Source of the DNA: an uncultured Collinsella sp.
GTDB lineage: Bacteria; Actinomycetota; Coriobacteriia; Coriobacteriales; Coriobacteriaceae
DNA: 5,694 bases
Direction: 5' to 3'
Assembly: GCA_900751695.1 (NCBI GenBank)
Contig: CAADSS010000003.1
Span: forward strand, 1-5,694
The notes below the pieces were generated by a model that had not been told where the DNA came from, made no database searches, and worked only from the letters and a program-made list of their open reading frames with translations. The stretch's first letter is position 1. Every line of letters starts with the position of its first letter. Position numbers and translations under genes: made by a program. Positions 1-5,064 of this stretch are shown in pieces.

Positions 1-2
1 AT

Positions 3-79
3 TGGTGCGGCGTATAGGATTCGAACCTATGACGTTCTGATTCGTAGTCAGACCCTCTATCCAGCTGAGGTAACGCCGC
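3..79 (-). tRNA. tRNA-Arg, anticodon ACG (copy 1, left)
   Basis: On the minus strand this folds as a complete cloverleaf. The acceptor stem is GCGGCGT/ACGCCGC, the discriminator is A and the CCA end is encoded. The anticodon stem TCTGA/TCAGA carries loop CTACGAA, so the anticodon is ACG. The T-arm is ATAGG-TTCGAAT-CCTAT. An ACG anticodon normally has A34 deaminated to inosine and reads CGU, CGC and CGA. The 77-nt gene is identical to the copy at 243-319. Only two bases lie beyond its CCA end before the window edge, so its terminator is not visible. Confidence 0.97.
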
Positions 80-91
80 AACGCACGGATT

Positions 92-120
92 ATTATGCAC
101 GCGACCCCCCGATGGGTCAA
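92..120 (-). promoter_or_regulatory. sigma70-type promoter of the left tRNA-Arg
   Basis: On the minus strand a -35 box TTGACC (115-120) and a -10 box CATAAT (92-97) are separated by exactly 17 bp. The mature tRNA 5' end lies 12 nt past the -10 box, leaving a leader of only a few nucleotides for RNase P to remove. A GC-rich stretch sits in the spacer. The geometry matches that of the promoter at 332-360. Confidence 0.8.
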
Positions 121-202
121 GCGACAATTTGAAAAAATTTTACGAAGCGGTAATTAAGCCGCTCACGCCTCGACTGAGGTTCGGATCCATGGAATGCCGC
201 CA

Positions 203-231
203 TAAAAGAAAAGCCCCCGTTGCCGGAGGCT
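203..231 (-). terminator. intrinsic terminator after the right tRNA-Arg copy
   Basis: The minus-strand RNA forms an 8-bp stem AGCCTCCG/CGGGGGCT (one G-U pair) closed by a GCAA tetraloop, followed by a TTTTCTTTTA tract. It starts 12 nt after the CCA end of the tRNA at 243-319, so the two tRNA-Arg genes are probably separate transcripts. Confidence 0.85.
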
Positions 232-242
232 TCAAGTTCAAA

Positions 243-319
243 TGGTGCGGCGTATAGGATTCGAACCTATGACGTTCTGATTCGTAGTCAGACCCTCTAT
301 CCAGCTGAGGTAACGCCGC
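243..319 (-). tRNA. tRNA-Arg, anticodon ACG (copy 2, right)
   Basis: This is a second complete tRNA-Arg(ACG) gene, identical base for base to the copy at 3-79, with encoded CCA. The identity runs one base past the mature 5' end (3-80 against 243-320) and stops at once on both sides. Flanking promoters and leaders differ in sequence. Either the duplication is old with the tRNA kept uniform by selection or gene conversion, or only the gene body was copied. It lies downstream of the 395-772 gene with no terminator visible between them, so read-through from that gene could add to its own promoter. Confidence 0.97.
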
Positions 320-331
320 AGTGCAAGACAT

Positions 332-360
332 ATAAAACCACTTTAGTTAGTTGGAGTCAA
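332..360 (-). promoter_or_regulatory. sigma70-type promoter of the right tRNA-Arg
   Basis: On the minus strand a -35 box TTGACT (355-360), a 17-bp spacer and a weaker -10 box TTTTAT (332-337) are followed after 12 nt by the mature tRNA 5' end. Spacer length and distance to the tRNA are the same as for the left copy, although the sequences differ. Confidence 0.7.
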
Positions 361-394
361 GCACAATCTCAAACTTTTTTCGAGAATATGTTCC

Positions 395-772
395 TCACGC
401 AGCTCCGCATGCGCCAACGTCCCCCATGCGATCAATCGGTTTTTCAACTACATCGAACCCAGCACCGAGTTCCCTCAAAAGCGAGCGCACCCGCTGGGCA
501 CAGTCATAATCGGCAAACGAGATGCTCAACAGGCGCGCCACCTGGTTAGAAGTCCCAACTCCATAGAACTGCTCAAGCGCCACAAGCCCCTCGTGCGCCA
601 CAAAGGTCTCAACCGCATGCGGCGACTCCTCAAAGCACCATTGGGTCAACGGGCCCTCACTCGTCTGCCGCACCACCAAACCACCCATACCCGATGGCTC
701 ACACGTAACTAGTAGGTGCTCCCCACCTTCATCGCTCTCAAACAAAACTACCCGCTCGTCAAACAGCTCCAT
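395..772 (-). CDS. unrecognised 125-residue protein
   Basis: I do not recognise the family. The ATG at 772 is preceded, 5 nt away, by a good ribosome binding site on the minus strand (AAAGGGG, 778-784), which supports both the gene and its start. The protein looks soluble: no signal peptide or membrane segment. Residues about 6-60 alternate in a way that suggests beta strands (LLVTCEP, GLVVRQT, TQWCFEE). Residues about 62-104 look helical (LVALEQFY, NQVARLLS, CAQRVRSLLRELG). There are four cysteines (24, 46, 91, 122) without a metal-site spacing. It follows the serS terminator, so it needs its own promoter, and it runs towards tRNA-Arg. The codon use resembles the neighbours. A small regulatory or immunity-type protein is possible, but nothing in the sequence proves a function. 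Confidence 0.75.
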   Translation of the reverse strand: MELFDERVVLFESDEGGEHLLVTCEPSGMGGLVVRQTSEGPLTQWCFEESPHAVETFVAHEGLVALEQFYGVGTSNQVARLLSISFADYDCAQRVRSLLRELGAGFDVVEKPIDRMGDVGACGAA

Positions 773-805
773 TGCATCCCCTTTCTCTCGCTTCTATTTA
801 ACAAA

Positions 806-834
806 AGCATAGCAGGTAGATGGCTGTATACAGA
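806..834 (-). promoter_or_regulatory. possible extended -10 promoter of the 125-residue gene
   Basis: On the minus strand TGCTATGCT gives an extended -10 motif (TG at 813-814, hexamer TATGCT at 806-811) 33 nt upstream of the ATG at 772. No convincing -35 box is present; TTCTGT sits at about the right distance. A promoter is expected here because the serS terminator lies just upstream. Confidence 0.35.
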
Positions 835-893
835 ACGTTTGTTCGTGTGTTTTCTATTGAGCTGTCCGCGCGATATGGTAAAGCTCCGCGCAC

Positions 894-923
894 AAAAAGG
901 GCGCCCCGGAAAGGAGCGCCCTT
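894..923 (-). terminator. intrinsic terminator of serS
   Basis: On the minus strand AAGGGCGCTCC pairs with GGGGCGCCCTT (11 bp, one G-U) around a 5-nt loop, TTTCC, ending in a run of five T. It begins 22 nt after the serS stop codon. Confidence 0.9.
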
Positions 924-945
924 GCAAATCGCTTATGCAGGCAAC

Positions 946-2229
946 CTACGCAACCGGTTCGATCTTCTCGAGGCCACCCATGTAGGGACGAAGAACCTCG
1001 GGGATCGTGATGGTGCCGTCGGCGTTCTGGTAGTTCTCCAGAATGGCAGCCATGGTGCGGCCAGCCGGCAGACCGGAACCGTTGAGGGTGTGCAGGTAGC
1101 GCGAGCCCTTGAAGTTCTCGGGGTCGCGATACTTGATGTTGGCGCGACGGGCCTGGAAGTCGCCGCAATTGGAGCAGGAGCTGATCTCCTTGTAGGCGTT
1201 GTAGCTCGGCAGCCAAACCTCGACGTCGTAGGTCTGACGGGCAGAGAAGCCCAGGTCGCCGGTGCACAGGCTAATCACGCGATACGGCAGGCCCAGCTGC
1301 TGCAGCAGGTACTCGGCCTCGGCGGTCATGCTCTCGAGCTCCTCGTCGGACTCCTCCGGCTTGGCAAACTTGACCATCTCGACCTTGTCGAACTCATGCT
1401 GGCGAATGATGCCGCGGGTGTCGCGACCGGCGGAACCGGCCTCCTCGCGGAAGCAGGGGGTGAAGGCAGTGTAGCGGCGCGGCAGGGTATCGGCGTCCAG
1501 AACCTCACCGGCATGCAGGTTAGTCAGTACGACCTCGGCGGTAGGGATCAGGAAGTTGTCGCCCGAGACGTGATAGGCGTCGTCCTCAAACTTGGGCAGC
1601 TGGCCCGTACCGAACATGGTCTGACGCTTGACGACGATAGGCGGCCACCACTCCTTGAAGCCACGGCTCGTGTGCGTGTCCAGGAAGAAGTTGATAAGGG
1701 CGCGCTCCAGGCGGGCGCCGGCGCCGCCGAGAACGGTAAAGCGGCTGCCGGAGAGCTTGTTGCCGCGCTCGAAGTCGAGGATGTCCAGATCGGTGCCCAG
1801 ATCCCAGTGCGGCTTAAAGTCGAAGTCGAACTCGCGCGGGGTGCCCCAGCGGCGACGCTCGATGTTCTCGTCCTCGTCCTTACCGTACGGGGTGGCCTCG
1901 CACGGAATGTTGGGCAGGTGAGCCATGAAGTCGTACTGCTCCTGCTCAAGAGCGGTACGGCGCTCGGCCAGACCGTCAATCTTCTCGTTGACGGTGCGCA
2001 CGGCCTCCTTGGCGGCCTCGGCCTCGTCCTTCTTGCCCTCCTTCATCAGGGCGCCAATCTTCTTGGACTCGGCGTTGCGCGTGGCCTGGAGCTCCTCGAC
2101 CTCGGTGATGACGGCACGACGCTCGTCGTCGAGCTCAAAGAACTTCTCGCGATCCCAAGACGTCTGGCGGTTAGCCATAGCGGTATCGATGGCATCGGGA
2201 TTCTCGCGAACAAACTTGATATCAAGCAT
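946..2229 (-). CDS. serS: seryl-tRNA synthetase
   Basis: Charges tRNA-Ser with serine using ATP; a cytoplasmic class II homodimer, which also makes the substrate for selenocysteine where that is used. The 427 residues match the usual bacterial length. Residues 1-105 begin MLDIKFVREN and contain the charged, heptad-like arms of the N-terminal coiled coil that grips the tRNA long arm (about 28-100). The catalytic domain follows: motif 1 around 185-212 (SRGFKEWWPP), the serine-binding TAE (230-232), motif 2 around 258-285 (CFREEAGSAGRDTRG), and motif 3 around 382-397 (LNGSGLPAGRTMAAIL) with its invariant Arg391. The start at 2229 is chosen because GGAGG lies 5 nt upstream; an in-frame ATG nine codons earlier (2256) has no such site and adds residues outside the family. 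It is transcribed alone, divergently from a small membrane protein gene, and ends at an intrinsic terminator. Confidence 0.98.
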   Translation of the reverse strand: MLDIKFVRENPDAIDTAMANRQTSWDREKFFELDDERRAVITEVEELQATRNAESKKIGALMKEGKKDEAEAAKEAVRTVNEKIDGLAERRTALEQEQYDFMAHLPNIPCEATPYGKDEDENIERRRWGTPREFDFDFKPHWDLGTDLDILDFERGNKLSGSRFTVLGGAGARLERALINFFLDTHTSRGFKEWWPPIVVKRQTMFGTGQLPKFEDDAYHVSGDNFLIPTAEVVLTNLHAGEVLDADTLPRRYTAFTPCFREEAGSAGRDTRGIIRQHEFDKVEMVKFAKPEESDEELESMTAEAEYLLQQLGLPYRVISLCTGDLGFSARQTYDVEVWLPSYNAYKEISSCSNCGDFQARRANIKYRDPENFKGSRYLHTLNGSGLPAGRTMAAILENYQNADGTITIPEVLRPYMGGLEKIEPVA

Positions 2230-2234
2230 TAGAT

Positions 2235-2239
2235 CCTCC
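2235..2239 (-). promoter_or_regulatory. ribosome binding site fixing the serS start
   Basis: The minus-strand sequence GGAGG lies 5 nt before the ATG at 2229. It decides for this start over the longer in-frame ATG at 2256. Confidence 0.9.
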
Positions 2240-2258
2240 GGCGATATACATTCCATTT

Positions 2259-2297
2259 AGGTTGCAACCTTGTACATGTATGGGCAAGTATATACTT
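2259..2297. promoter_or_regulatory. cluster of three perfect palindromes in the divergent intergenic region
   Basis: AGGTTGCAACCT (2259-2270, 12 bp), TACATGTA (2273-2280, 8 bp) and AAGTATATACTT (2286-2297, 12 bp) are each exact palindromes within 39 bp, between the starts of serS and the 57-residue gene. They have no loop, so they suit dimeric DNA-binding proteins better than RNA hairpins. The third contains TATACT on both strands and could be a -10 box in either direction. The operator role is inferred. Confidence 0.4.
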
Positions 2298-2316
2298 ATG
2301 AGCGTTTACGACCCAA
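2287..2316 (-). promoter_or_regulatory. probable serS promoter
   Basis: On the minus strand the -10 box TATACT (2287-2292, five of six consensus bases) has a poor -35 box TTGGGT (2311-2316) at 18 bp. It would start transcription near 2280, giving a leader of about 50 nt before the serS ATG. I see no T-box features in so short a leader. Confidence 0.45.
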
Positions 2317-2340
2317 CTCAACTACGCAAGAAGGCACCCA

Positions 2341-2514
2341 ATGGACGCAGTTTTTTCCTTTTTGTTTGGCACCCGCACCGGTTTTGCCATCCTTTTCGCC
2401 GGCGGCATCCTGCTATTTGCGATTCTTGCCTTTGTAATGGAGAAGCGCACCCATAAGATGTATGTCGACCGCGGCCCCAAGTCCGAGGACGAAGAAGACG
2501 GCTTCTGGGACTAA
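2341..2514 (+). CDS. small single-pass membrane protein, 57 residues
   Basis: A short gene on the plus strand reading MDAVFSFLFG to EDEEDGFWD. It starts with ATG preceded 6 nt upstream by AAGAAGG, and its stop codon runs straight into a terminator hairpin. Residues about 14-33 (GFAILFAGGILLFAILAFVM) form one strongly hydrophobic segment. The EKRTHK that follows is positively charged, so by the positive-inside rule the C-terminus should face the cytoplasm. The tail is acidic (SEDEEDGFWD, 48-57) and probably disordered. No family is recognised. It is the only plus-strand gene, divergent from serS and convergent with the proC-like gene. The combination of ribosome binding site, membrane segment and terminator makes a real gene likely; the function is unknown. 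Confidence 0.72.
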   Translation: MDAVFSFLFGTRTGFAILFAGGILLFAILAFVMEKRTHKMYVDRGPKSEDEEDGFWD

Positions 2515-2550
2515 CCTGCCAAAAAAGACAGGCTTATTTTGGCAGGTTTT
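2513..2550 (+). terminator. terminator of the 57-residue gene (copy A of an inverted element)
   Basis: AACCTGCCAAAA (2513-2524) pairs perfectly over 12 bp with TTTTGGCAGGTT (2537-2548) around a 12-nt loop, with TTTT at 2547-2550. The stem includes the last two bases of the stop codon. Positions 2527-2550 recur in inverted orientation at 2631-2655. Confidence 0.7.
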
Positions 2551-2554
2551 ATCT

Positions 2555-2612
2555 GAGCAAACGCAAGCGCCCCGCAACTGGAATTGAGCCAGTTGCGGGG
2601 CGCTTTTTGCTC
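2555..2612. terminator. strong hairpin between the convergent genes, probably a bidirectional terminator
   Basis: AAGCGCCCCGCAACTGG (2565-2581) pairs with 2589-2605 over 17 perfect base pairs around the loop AATTGAG. GAGCAAA (2555-2561) and TTTGCTC (2606-2612) can extend it past a 3-nt bulge. The plus-strand transcript has five U (2604-2608); the minus-strand side has only a broken tract (TTGCGTTT). It fits the end of both convergent transcription units, with a better tail for the plus strand. Confidence 0.85.
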
Positions 2613-2630
2613 AAGGTACAAAACTGCAGG

Positions 2631-2669
2631 AAAACCCTGCCAAAATAAACCTGTCCCTTATTGGTCAGT
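2631..2669 (-). terminator. degenerate hairpin after the proC-like gene (copy B of the inverted element)
   Basis: On the minus strand, directly after the proC stop codon, CTGACCAA can pair with TTGGCAG with one bulged base, followed by GGGTTTT. Positions 2631-2655 match the reverse complement of 2527-2550 except for one substitution and one extra C. It is a weaker terminator than copy A. Confidence 0.45.
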
Positions 2670-3440
2670 TTACTGGAGAGTAGCGTCGATGGCCTTGACC
2701 AGGGCGCTGCGCATGCCGGCGTCCTCGAGCGCGACGACGCCCTTGATGGTAGCGCCGCCGGGCGAGCACACGGCATCCTTCATCGCTGCGGGATGCTGAC
2801 CGGTTGCAAGCTGCAGCTTTGCCGTACCCAGCACCATCTGGCTCACAATGCGATAGGCATCGGCGCGCGGAATACCGTGTTTGACGGCCGCATCGCCCAA
2901 GGCCTCAATCGCCATGGCGACAAACGCCGGGGCGCAACCGCCCACGGTACCGCCCACAAACAGCAGACTCGAATCGAGCTCGACGACGGTGCCAAGCTTT
3001 CCGAGCAGACCGAGCACCGTGGCACGCTGCTCATCGCTAAGCGTGGAAGCCTTCTCGCAGGCGATAACGCCCTCGCCCACCGAAACCGGTGTGTTGGGCA
3101 CCGTCGAGATGTGTGCGACACCCGGCAGGACCTGCTCCCACTTGGCGCTATCCCAGGTCCAGGCGACCGAAAGGACAACCTTGTCGGCAAGGGTTTCTTT
3201 GAGCGGAGCGAAGACCTTCTCAATCATGTATGGCTTGACCGCAGCAACCACGATATCGGATGCGGCGACAACCTCCGCCGCATCACGACAGGCAACCATC
3301 CCACGTGCCTCACAACGCTCGACCAAGGCGTCGTAGTGGCCCGCGCAGGCGCACATATCGCTCGCAGCCACACCGGCGGCGATCCAGCCATCGGCCATAG
3401 CGCTCGCCATATTGCCAAAACCGACAAATCCGATCTTCAT
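2670..3440 (-). CDS. proC: pyrroline-5-carboxylate reductase (ProC family)
   Basis: Predicted to reduce 1-pyrroline-5-carboxylate to proline with NAD(P)H in the cytoplasm, the last step of proline synthesis. It has 256 residues, close to the usual length. The N-terminal Rossmann fold starts at MKIGFVGFGNM (glycine loop at 7-10), with AAVKPYMI at 66-73 and VPNTPVSVGEG at 114-124. The C-terminal dimerisation domain ends with the family signature SPGGATIKGVVALEDAGM (226-243). Two places deviate from the commonest bacterial pattern: the usual small-residue loop after the SVA strand reads SVAWTWDSAKWEQ (91-103), and the GSGPAY-type substrate loop reads GGTVGGCAPAF (163-173). The sequence is intact and I call it ProC, but substrate or cofactor preference could differ. 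A moderate ribosome binding site (AGAGGA) lies 9 nt before the ATG. It is 73 bp after rlmH with no clear promoter or terminator between, so probably the last gene of that operon. Confidence 0.9.
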   Translation of the reverse strand: MKIGFVGFGNMASAMADGWIAAGVAASDMCACAGHYDALVERCEARGMVACRDAAEVVAASDIVVAAVKPYMIEKVFAPLKETLADKVVLSVAWTWDSAKWEQVLPGVAHISTVPNTPVSVGEGVIACEKASTLSDEQRATVLGLLGKLGTVVELDSSLLFVGGTVGGCAPAFVAMAIEALGDAAVKHGIPRADAYRIVSQMVLGTAKLQLATGQHPAAMKDAVCSPGGATIKGVVALEDAGMRSALVKAIDATLQ

Positions 3441-3513
3441 ATCACACAGTCCTCTCAGATGCGTTCCTCAAAACGAAAGTCATTGTCCCACGCCATTGTT
3501 TCGTATTGCCGAC

Positions 3514-3984
3514 CTACTTGTGATACGGCTCGCCACGGCTAATCTTGCAGGCGCGGTAGATCTGCTCCAGCAGCACCACGCGCGCCAGGTTATGCGGCAA
3601 GGTAATGCGTCCAAAGCTGAGCATCTCGTCGGCGCGGGCGCGCACGGCATCGCTCACGCCGTCCGATCCGCCGATTACAAAAGCGATATCGCTGTTGCCT
3701 CGCAGCATGAGGTCATCGAGACGGGTCGAGAGCTCCTCGCTCGAACGCTCCTTGCCCTCGATAGCCAGCAGAATCACATGTGCCCGCGGTGGCAGGGCAG
3801 CAAGAATCGCCGCGCCTTCTTTGTCGCGCGCGGCATCCACACCGCCCGCTTTGGCCGGATCGATATCGGCAACCTCGCGCATATCTACCTTGGCATAGGC
3901 GCCTAGGCGTTTGGTGTATTCGGCGCACGCGTCCTTCCAAAAGCGCTCTTTGAGCTTACCAACGCAAACAACGGTATATTTCAC
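3514..3984 (-). CDS. rlmH: 23S rRNA pseudouridine-1915 N3-methyltransferase RlmH
   Basis: A SPOUT-fold methyltransferase that uses S-adenosylmethionine to methylate N3 of pseudouridine 1915 in helix 69 of 23S rRNA, acting as a homodimer on assembled 70S ribosomes. The 156 residues are full length for the family. It begins MKYTVVCVGKLKERFW, has the cofactor-binding trefoil-knot region FVIGGSDGVSDAV (101-113) and FGRITLPHNLARVVLLEQ (123-140), and ends in the conserved EPYHK. The start codon is GTG. Its ribosome binding site AAGGAG (3994-3999) lies inside the last codons of the upstream SPFH gene, whose stop is only 6 nt before this start, so the two are very probably translationally coupled. 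Confidence 0.96.
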   Translation of the reverse strand: MKYTVVCVGKLKERFWKDACAEYTKRLGAYAKVDMREVADIDPAKAGGVDAARDKEGAAILAALPPRAHVILLAIEGKERSSEELSTRLDDLMLRGNSDIAFVIGGSDGVSDAVRARADEMLSFGRITLPHNLARVVLLEQIYRACKISRGEPYHK

Positions 3985-3990
3985 GCGCGT

Positions 3991-4929
3991 CTACTCCTTC
4001 GACTCGTTCTGAACTTTGCCGGCGGTCAACATCTGCTCGAACATCGAGGCCGACTGTGAGAAATCGCTCGGCAGCACGACCGTCGAGGTTTTGCCCGTGC
4101 GAGCGAACTCTGTCATCATCTCGGACCACTGCGTAAACATGAACAGCTGGTTGGCCTCATCGTTGCCGACGCCCGTCTCCTGGATAATCTCGAGCGAGTC
4201 CTTGATGCCCAGCGCGATGGCTTTGCGCTGGTTGGCGATGCCCTCGCCCGCCTTTTCCATTGCCTCAGCCTCGGCGGTCGCCTCGGTAACGCGCTTGATG
4301 CGATCGGCCTCGGCGAGCTCCTGCGCAGCGGCCCGCTTTCGCTGAGCGGCGTTGATGTCGTTCATGGAGTTCTCGACCTCGGTCGGCAGCGCGATCTTGG
4401 TGATAAGTGTCGACACGAGGGTGAAGCCGTAGGCGGCCATCTGCTCGGACACGGTGGCGTTGACGTCCTTGGCGATATCGTCTTTTTTGGCAAAGACCTC
4501 ATCTAGCGTGTAGACGGGGATGGAAGAGCGCAGGGCATCGGTGATGAAGTCACGCATTTGGTCGACGGGCTCCTGCAGCATGTAGTAGCTCTTGTAGATG
4601 CCCGAATCTGCCGGGCCGGCGCCCATGTCATAGCTCACGTGGTACTGAGCAGAGACCTCAAGGCCGATAGTCACGTTGTCTTGGGTCTTAACGTCGATGC
4701 CAAAACCGTTTTTCATGGTGCGCAGACTCACCGTGGCGGCTTTGCGGTCGATCACGGGCACCTTCACGTGGAAGCCCGCGTTGACGATGCGGTTGAACTT
4801 GCCCAGACGCTCGATGATCACAGCATGCTGCTGTTCAACGACATAGCAGGCGTTGGGGAGCAGTAGCAACAAAATGATGATGGGAAGCAGAAGGCTCGTA
4901 AGGGTAGCGATGATACCGGACAACAGCAT
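3991..4929 (-). CDS. SPFH/Band-7 domain membrane protein (stomatin/HIR-like)
   Basis: A membrane scaffold of the stomatin, prohibitin, flotillin and HflKC superfamily; such proteins form large rings in membrane microdomains. It has 312 residues. A hydrophobic N-terminal segment (residues 4-25) anchors it. The Band-7 domain follows at about 28-200 (YVVEQQHAVIIERLGKF, AGFHVKVPVIDR, YTLDEVFAKKDDIAKDV, AYGFTLVSTLITKI). An Ala/Glu-rich helical stretch at about 192-240 (INAAQRKRAAAQELAEADR, GEGIANQRKAIALGIKDS) should be coiled coil. The pattern INAAQRKRAAA and GIANQRKAI resembles plant hypersensitive-induced-reaction proteins and their bacterial relatives more than HflK/HflC. The start at 4929 is chosen for AGGAG 5 nt upstream; an in-frame GTG seven codons earlier (4950) lacks one. 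No NfeD-type or protease partner is in the window; it heads an operon with rlmH and proC. Confidence 0.93.
   Translation of the reverse strand: MLLSGIIATLTSLLLPIIILLLLLPNACYVVEQQHAVIIERLGKFNRIVNAGFHVKVPVIDRKAATVSLRTMKNGFGIDVKTQDNVTIGLEVSAQYHVSYDMGAGPADSGIYKSYYMLQEPVDQMRDFITDALRSSIPVYTLDEVFAKKDDIAKDVNATVSEQMAAYGFTLVSTLITKIALPTEVENSMNDINAAQRKRAAAQELAEADRIKRVTEATAEAEAMEKAGEGIANQRKAIALGIKDSLEIIQETGVGNDEANQLFMFTQWSEMMTEFARTGKTSTVVLPSDFSQSASMFEQMLTAGKVQNESKE
3994..3999 (-). promoter_or_regulatory. ribosome binding site of rlmH, inside the SPFH gene
   Basis: The minus-strand AAGGAG encodes the last two residues (Lys-Glu) of the SPFH protein and lies 9 nt before the GTG start of rlmH. It supports this start and coupling of the two genes. 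Confidence 0.75.
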
Positions 4930-4934
4930 GGTTT

Positions 4935-4941
4935 CTCCTCT
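4935..4941 (-). promoter_or_regulatory. ribosome binding site fixing the SPFH start
   Basis: The minus-strand AGAGGAG ends 5 nt before the ATG at 4929 and decides against the upstream in-frame GTG at 4950, within whose reading it would lie. Confidence 0.8.
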
Positions 4942-4961
4942 GATAGGCACGCGTTGGGACT

Positions 4962-4990
4962 AGGATACCCGCACGAAGCAGCTGTGTGAC
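4962..4990 (-). promoter_or_regulatory. possible promoter of the SPFH-rlmH-proC operon
   Basis: On the minus strand a -35 box GTCACA (4985-4990) and a -10 box TATCCT (4962-4967) are 17 bp apart, each matching four of six consensus bases. Transcription would start near 4955, about 26 nt before the SPFH start codon. The terminator at 5011-5035 just upstream argues that a promoter must lie here. Confidence 0.45.
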
Positions 4991-5010
4991 ACCAACAGGA
5001 GGCCCATAAC

Positions 5011-5035
5011 AAAAAAGCTCCCATTGCTGGGAGCT
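5011..5035 (-). terminator. intrinsic terminator of the truncated tRNA-Leu copy
   Basis: AGCTCCCA pairs perfectly with TGGGAGCT around a GCAA tetraloop on the minus strand, followed by a run of T (5011-5016 plus the end of the stem). It is the counterpart of the terminator at 5200-5225, with the G-U pair there replaced by A-U. It insulates the SPFH operon from upstream transcription. Confidence 0.85.
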
Positions 5036-5046
5036 CTTTCATTTAA

Positions 5047-5064
5047 TGGTGCGGGCGAAAGGAC
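5047..5064 (-). pseudogene. 3' fragment of tRNA-Leu
   Basis: On the minus strand these 18 nt are identical to the end of the intact tRNA-Leu gene: the last few T-arm bases, the 3' strand of the acceptor stem (CGCCCGC), the discriminator A and CCA. Everything 5' of this is replaced by unrelated, hairpin-rich sequence. Confidence 0.85.

Larger units (their letters stand above)
5001..5064. repeat. direct repeat, copy 1: tRNA-Leu 3' tail plus terminator
   Basis: This 64-bp stretch repeats 5190-5254 in the same orientation with one missing A in the A-run and one C-to-T change in the terminator stem. On the minus strand it holds the last 18 nt of tRNA-Leu including CCA (5047-5064), the tRNA trailer and a terminator. 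The match ends inside the T-stem, at the centre of a GGACGTCC palindrome (5061-5068), so the tRNA part is a fragment and not a working tRNA. Confidence 0.95.

Noticed and set aside
132..163. Hairpin AGCGG/CCGCT followed by a T-rich tract on the minus strand between the tRNA-Arg genes
   Set aside because: The stem is only 5 bp with an 8-nt loop and the T-tract starts several bases later. A much better terminator already lies at 203-231.
361..394. Terminator after the 125-residue gene
   Set aside because: Only a weak A/T pairing (CTCGAAAA...TTTGAG) is visible with no T-tract after it on the minus strand.
820..2232. A 470-codon plus-strand open frame covering all of serS
   Set aside because: It is antisense to an unmistakable SerRS, has low-complexity Leu/Val/Gly/Ala-rich composition and crosses the serS terminator. 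Such shadow frames are common in GC-rich genes.
2230..2340. T-box or other riboswitch leader for serS
   Set aside because: The whole intergenic region is 111 bp and the probable leader about 50 nt, too short for a T-box, with no T-box consensus or terminator/antiterminator pair.
2262..2456. A 64-codon plus-strand frame overlapping the 57-residue gene
   Set aside because: It is in a different frame, without a ribosome binding site, and its start lies in the palindrome region. The 2341-2514 frame has the binding site, membrane segment and terminator.
2661..3542. A 293-codon plus-strand open frame opposite proC
   Set aside because: It is antisense to a clear ProC-family protein, runs through the gene ends on both sides, and has no recognisable domain.
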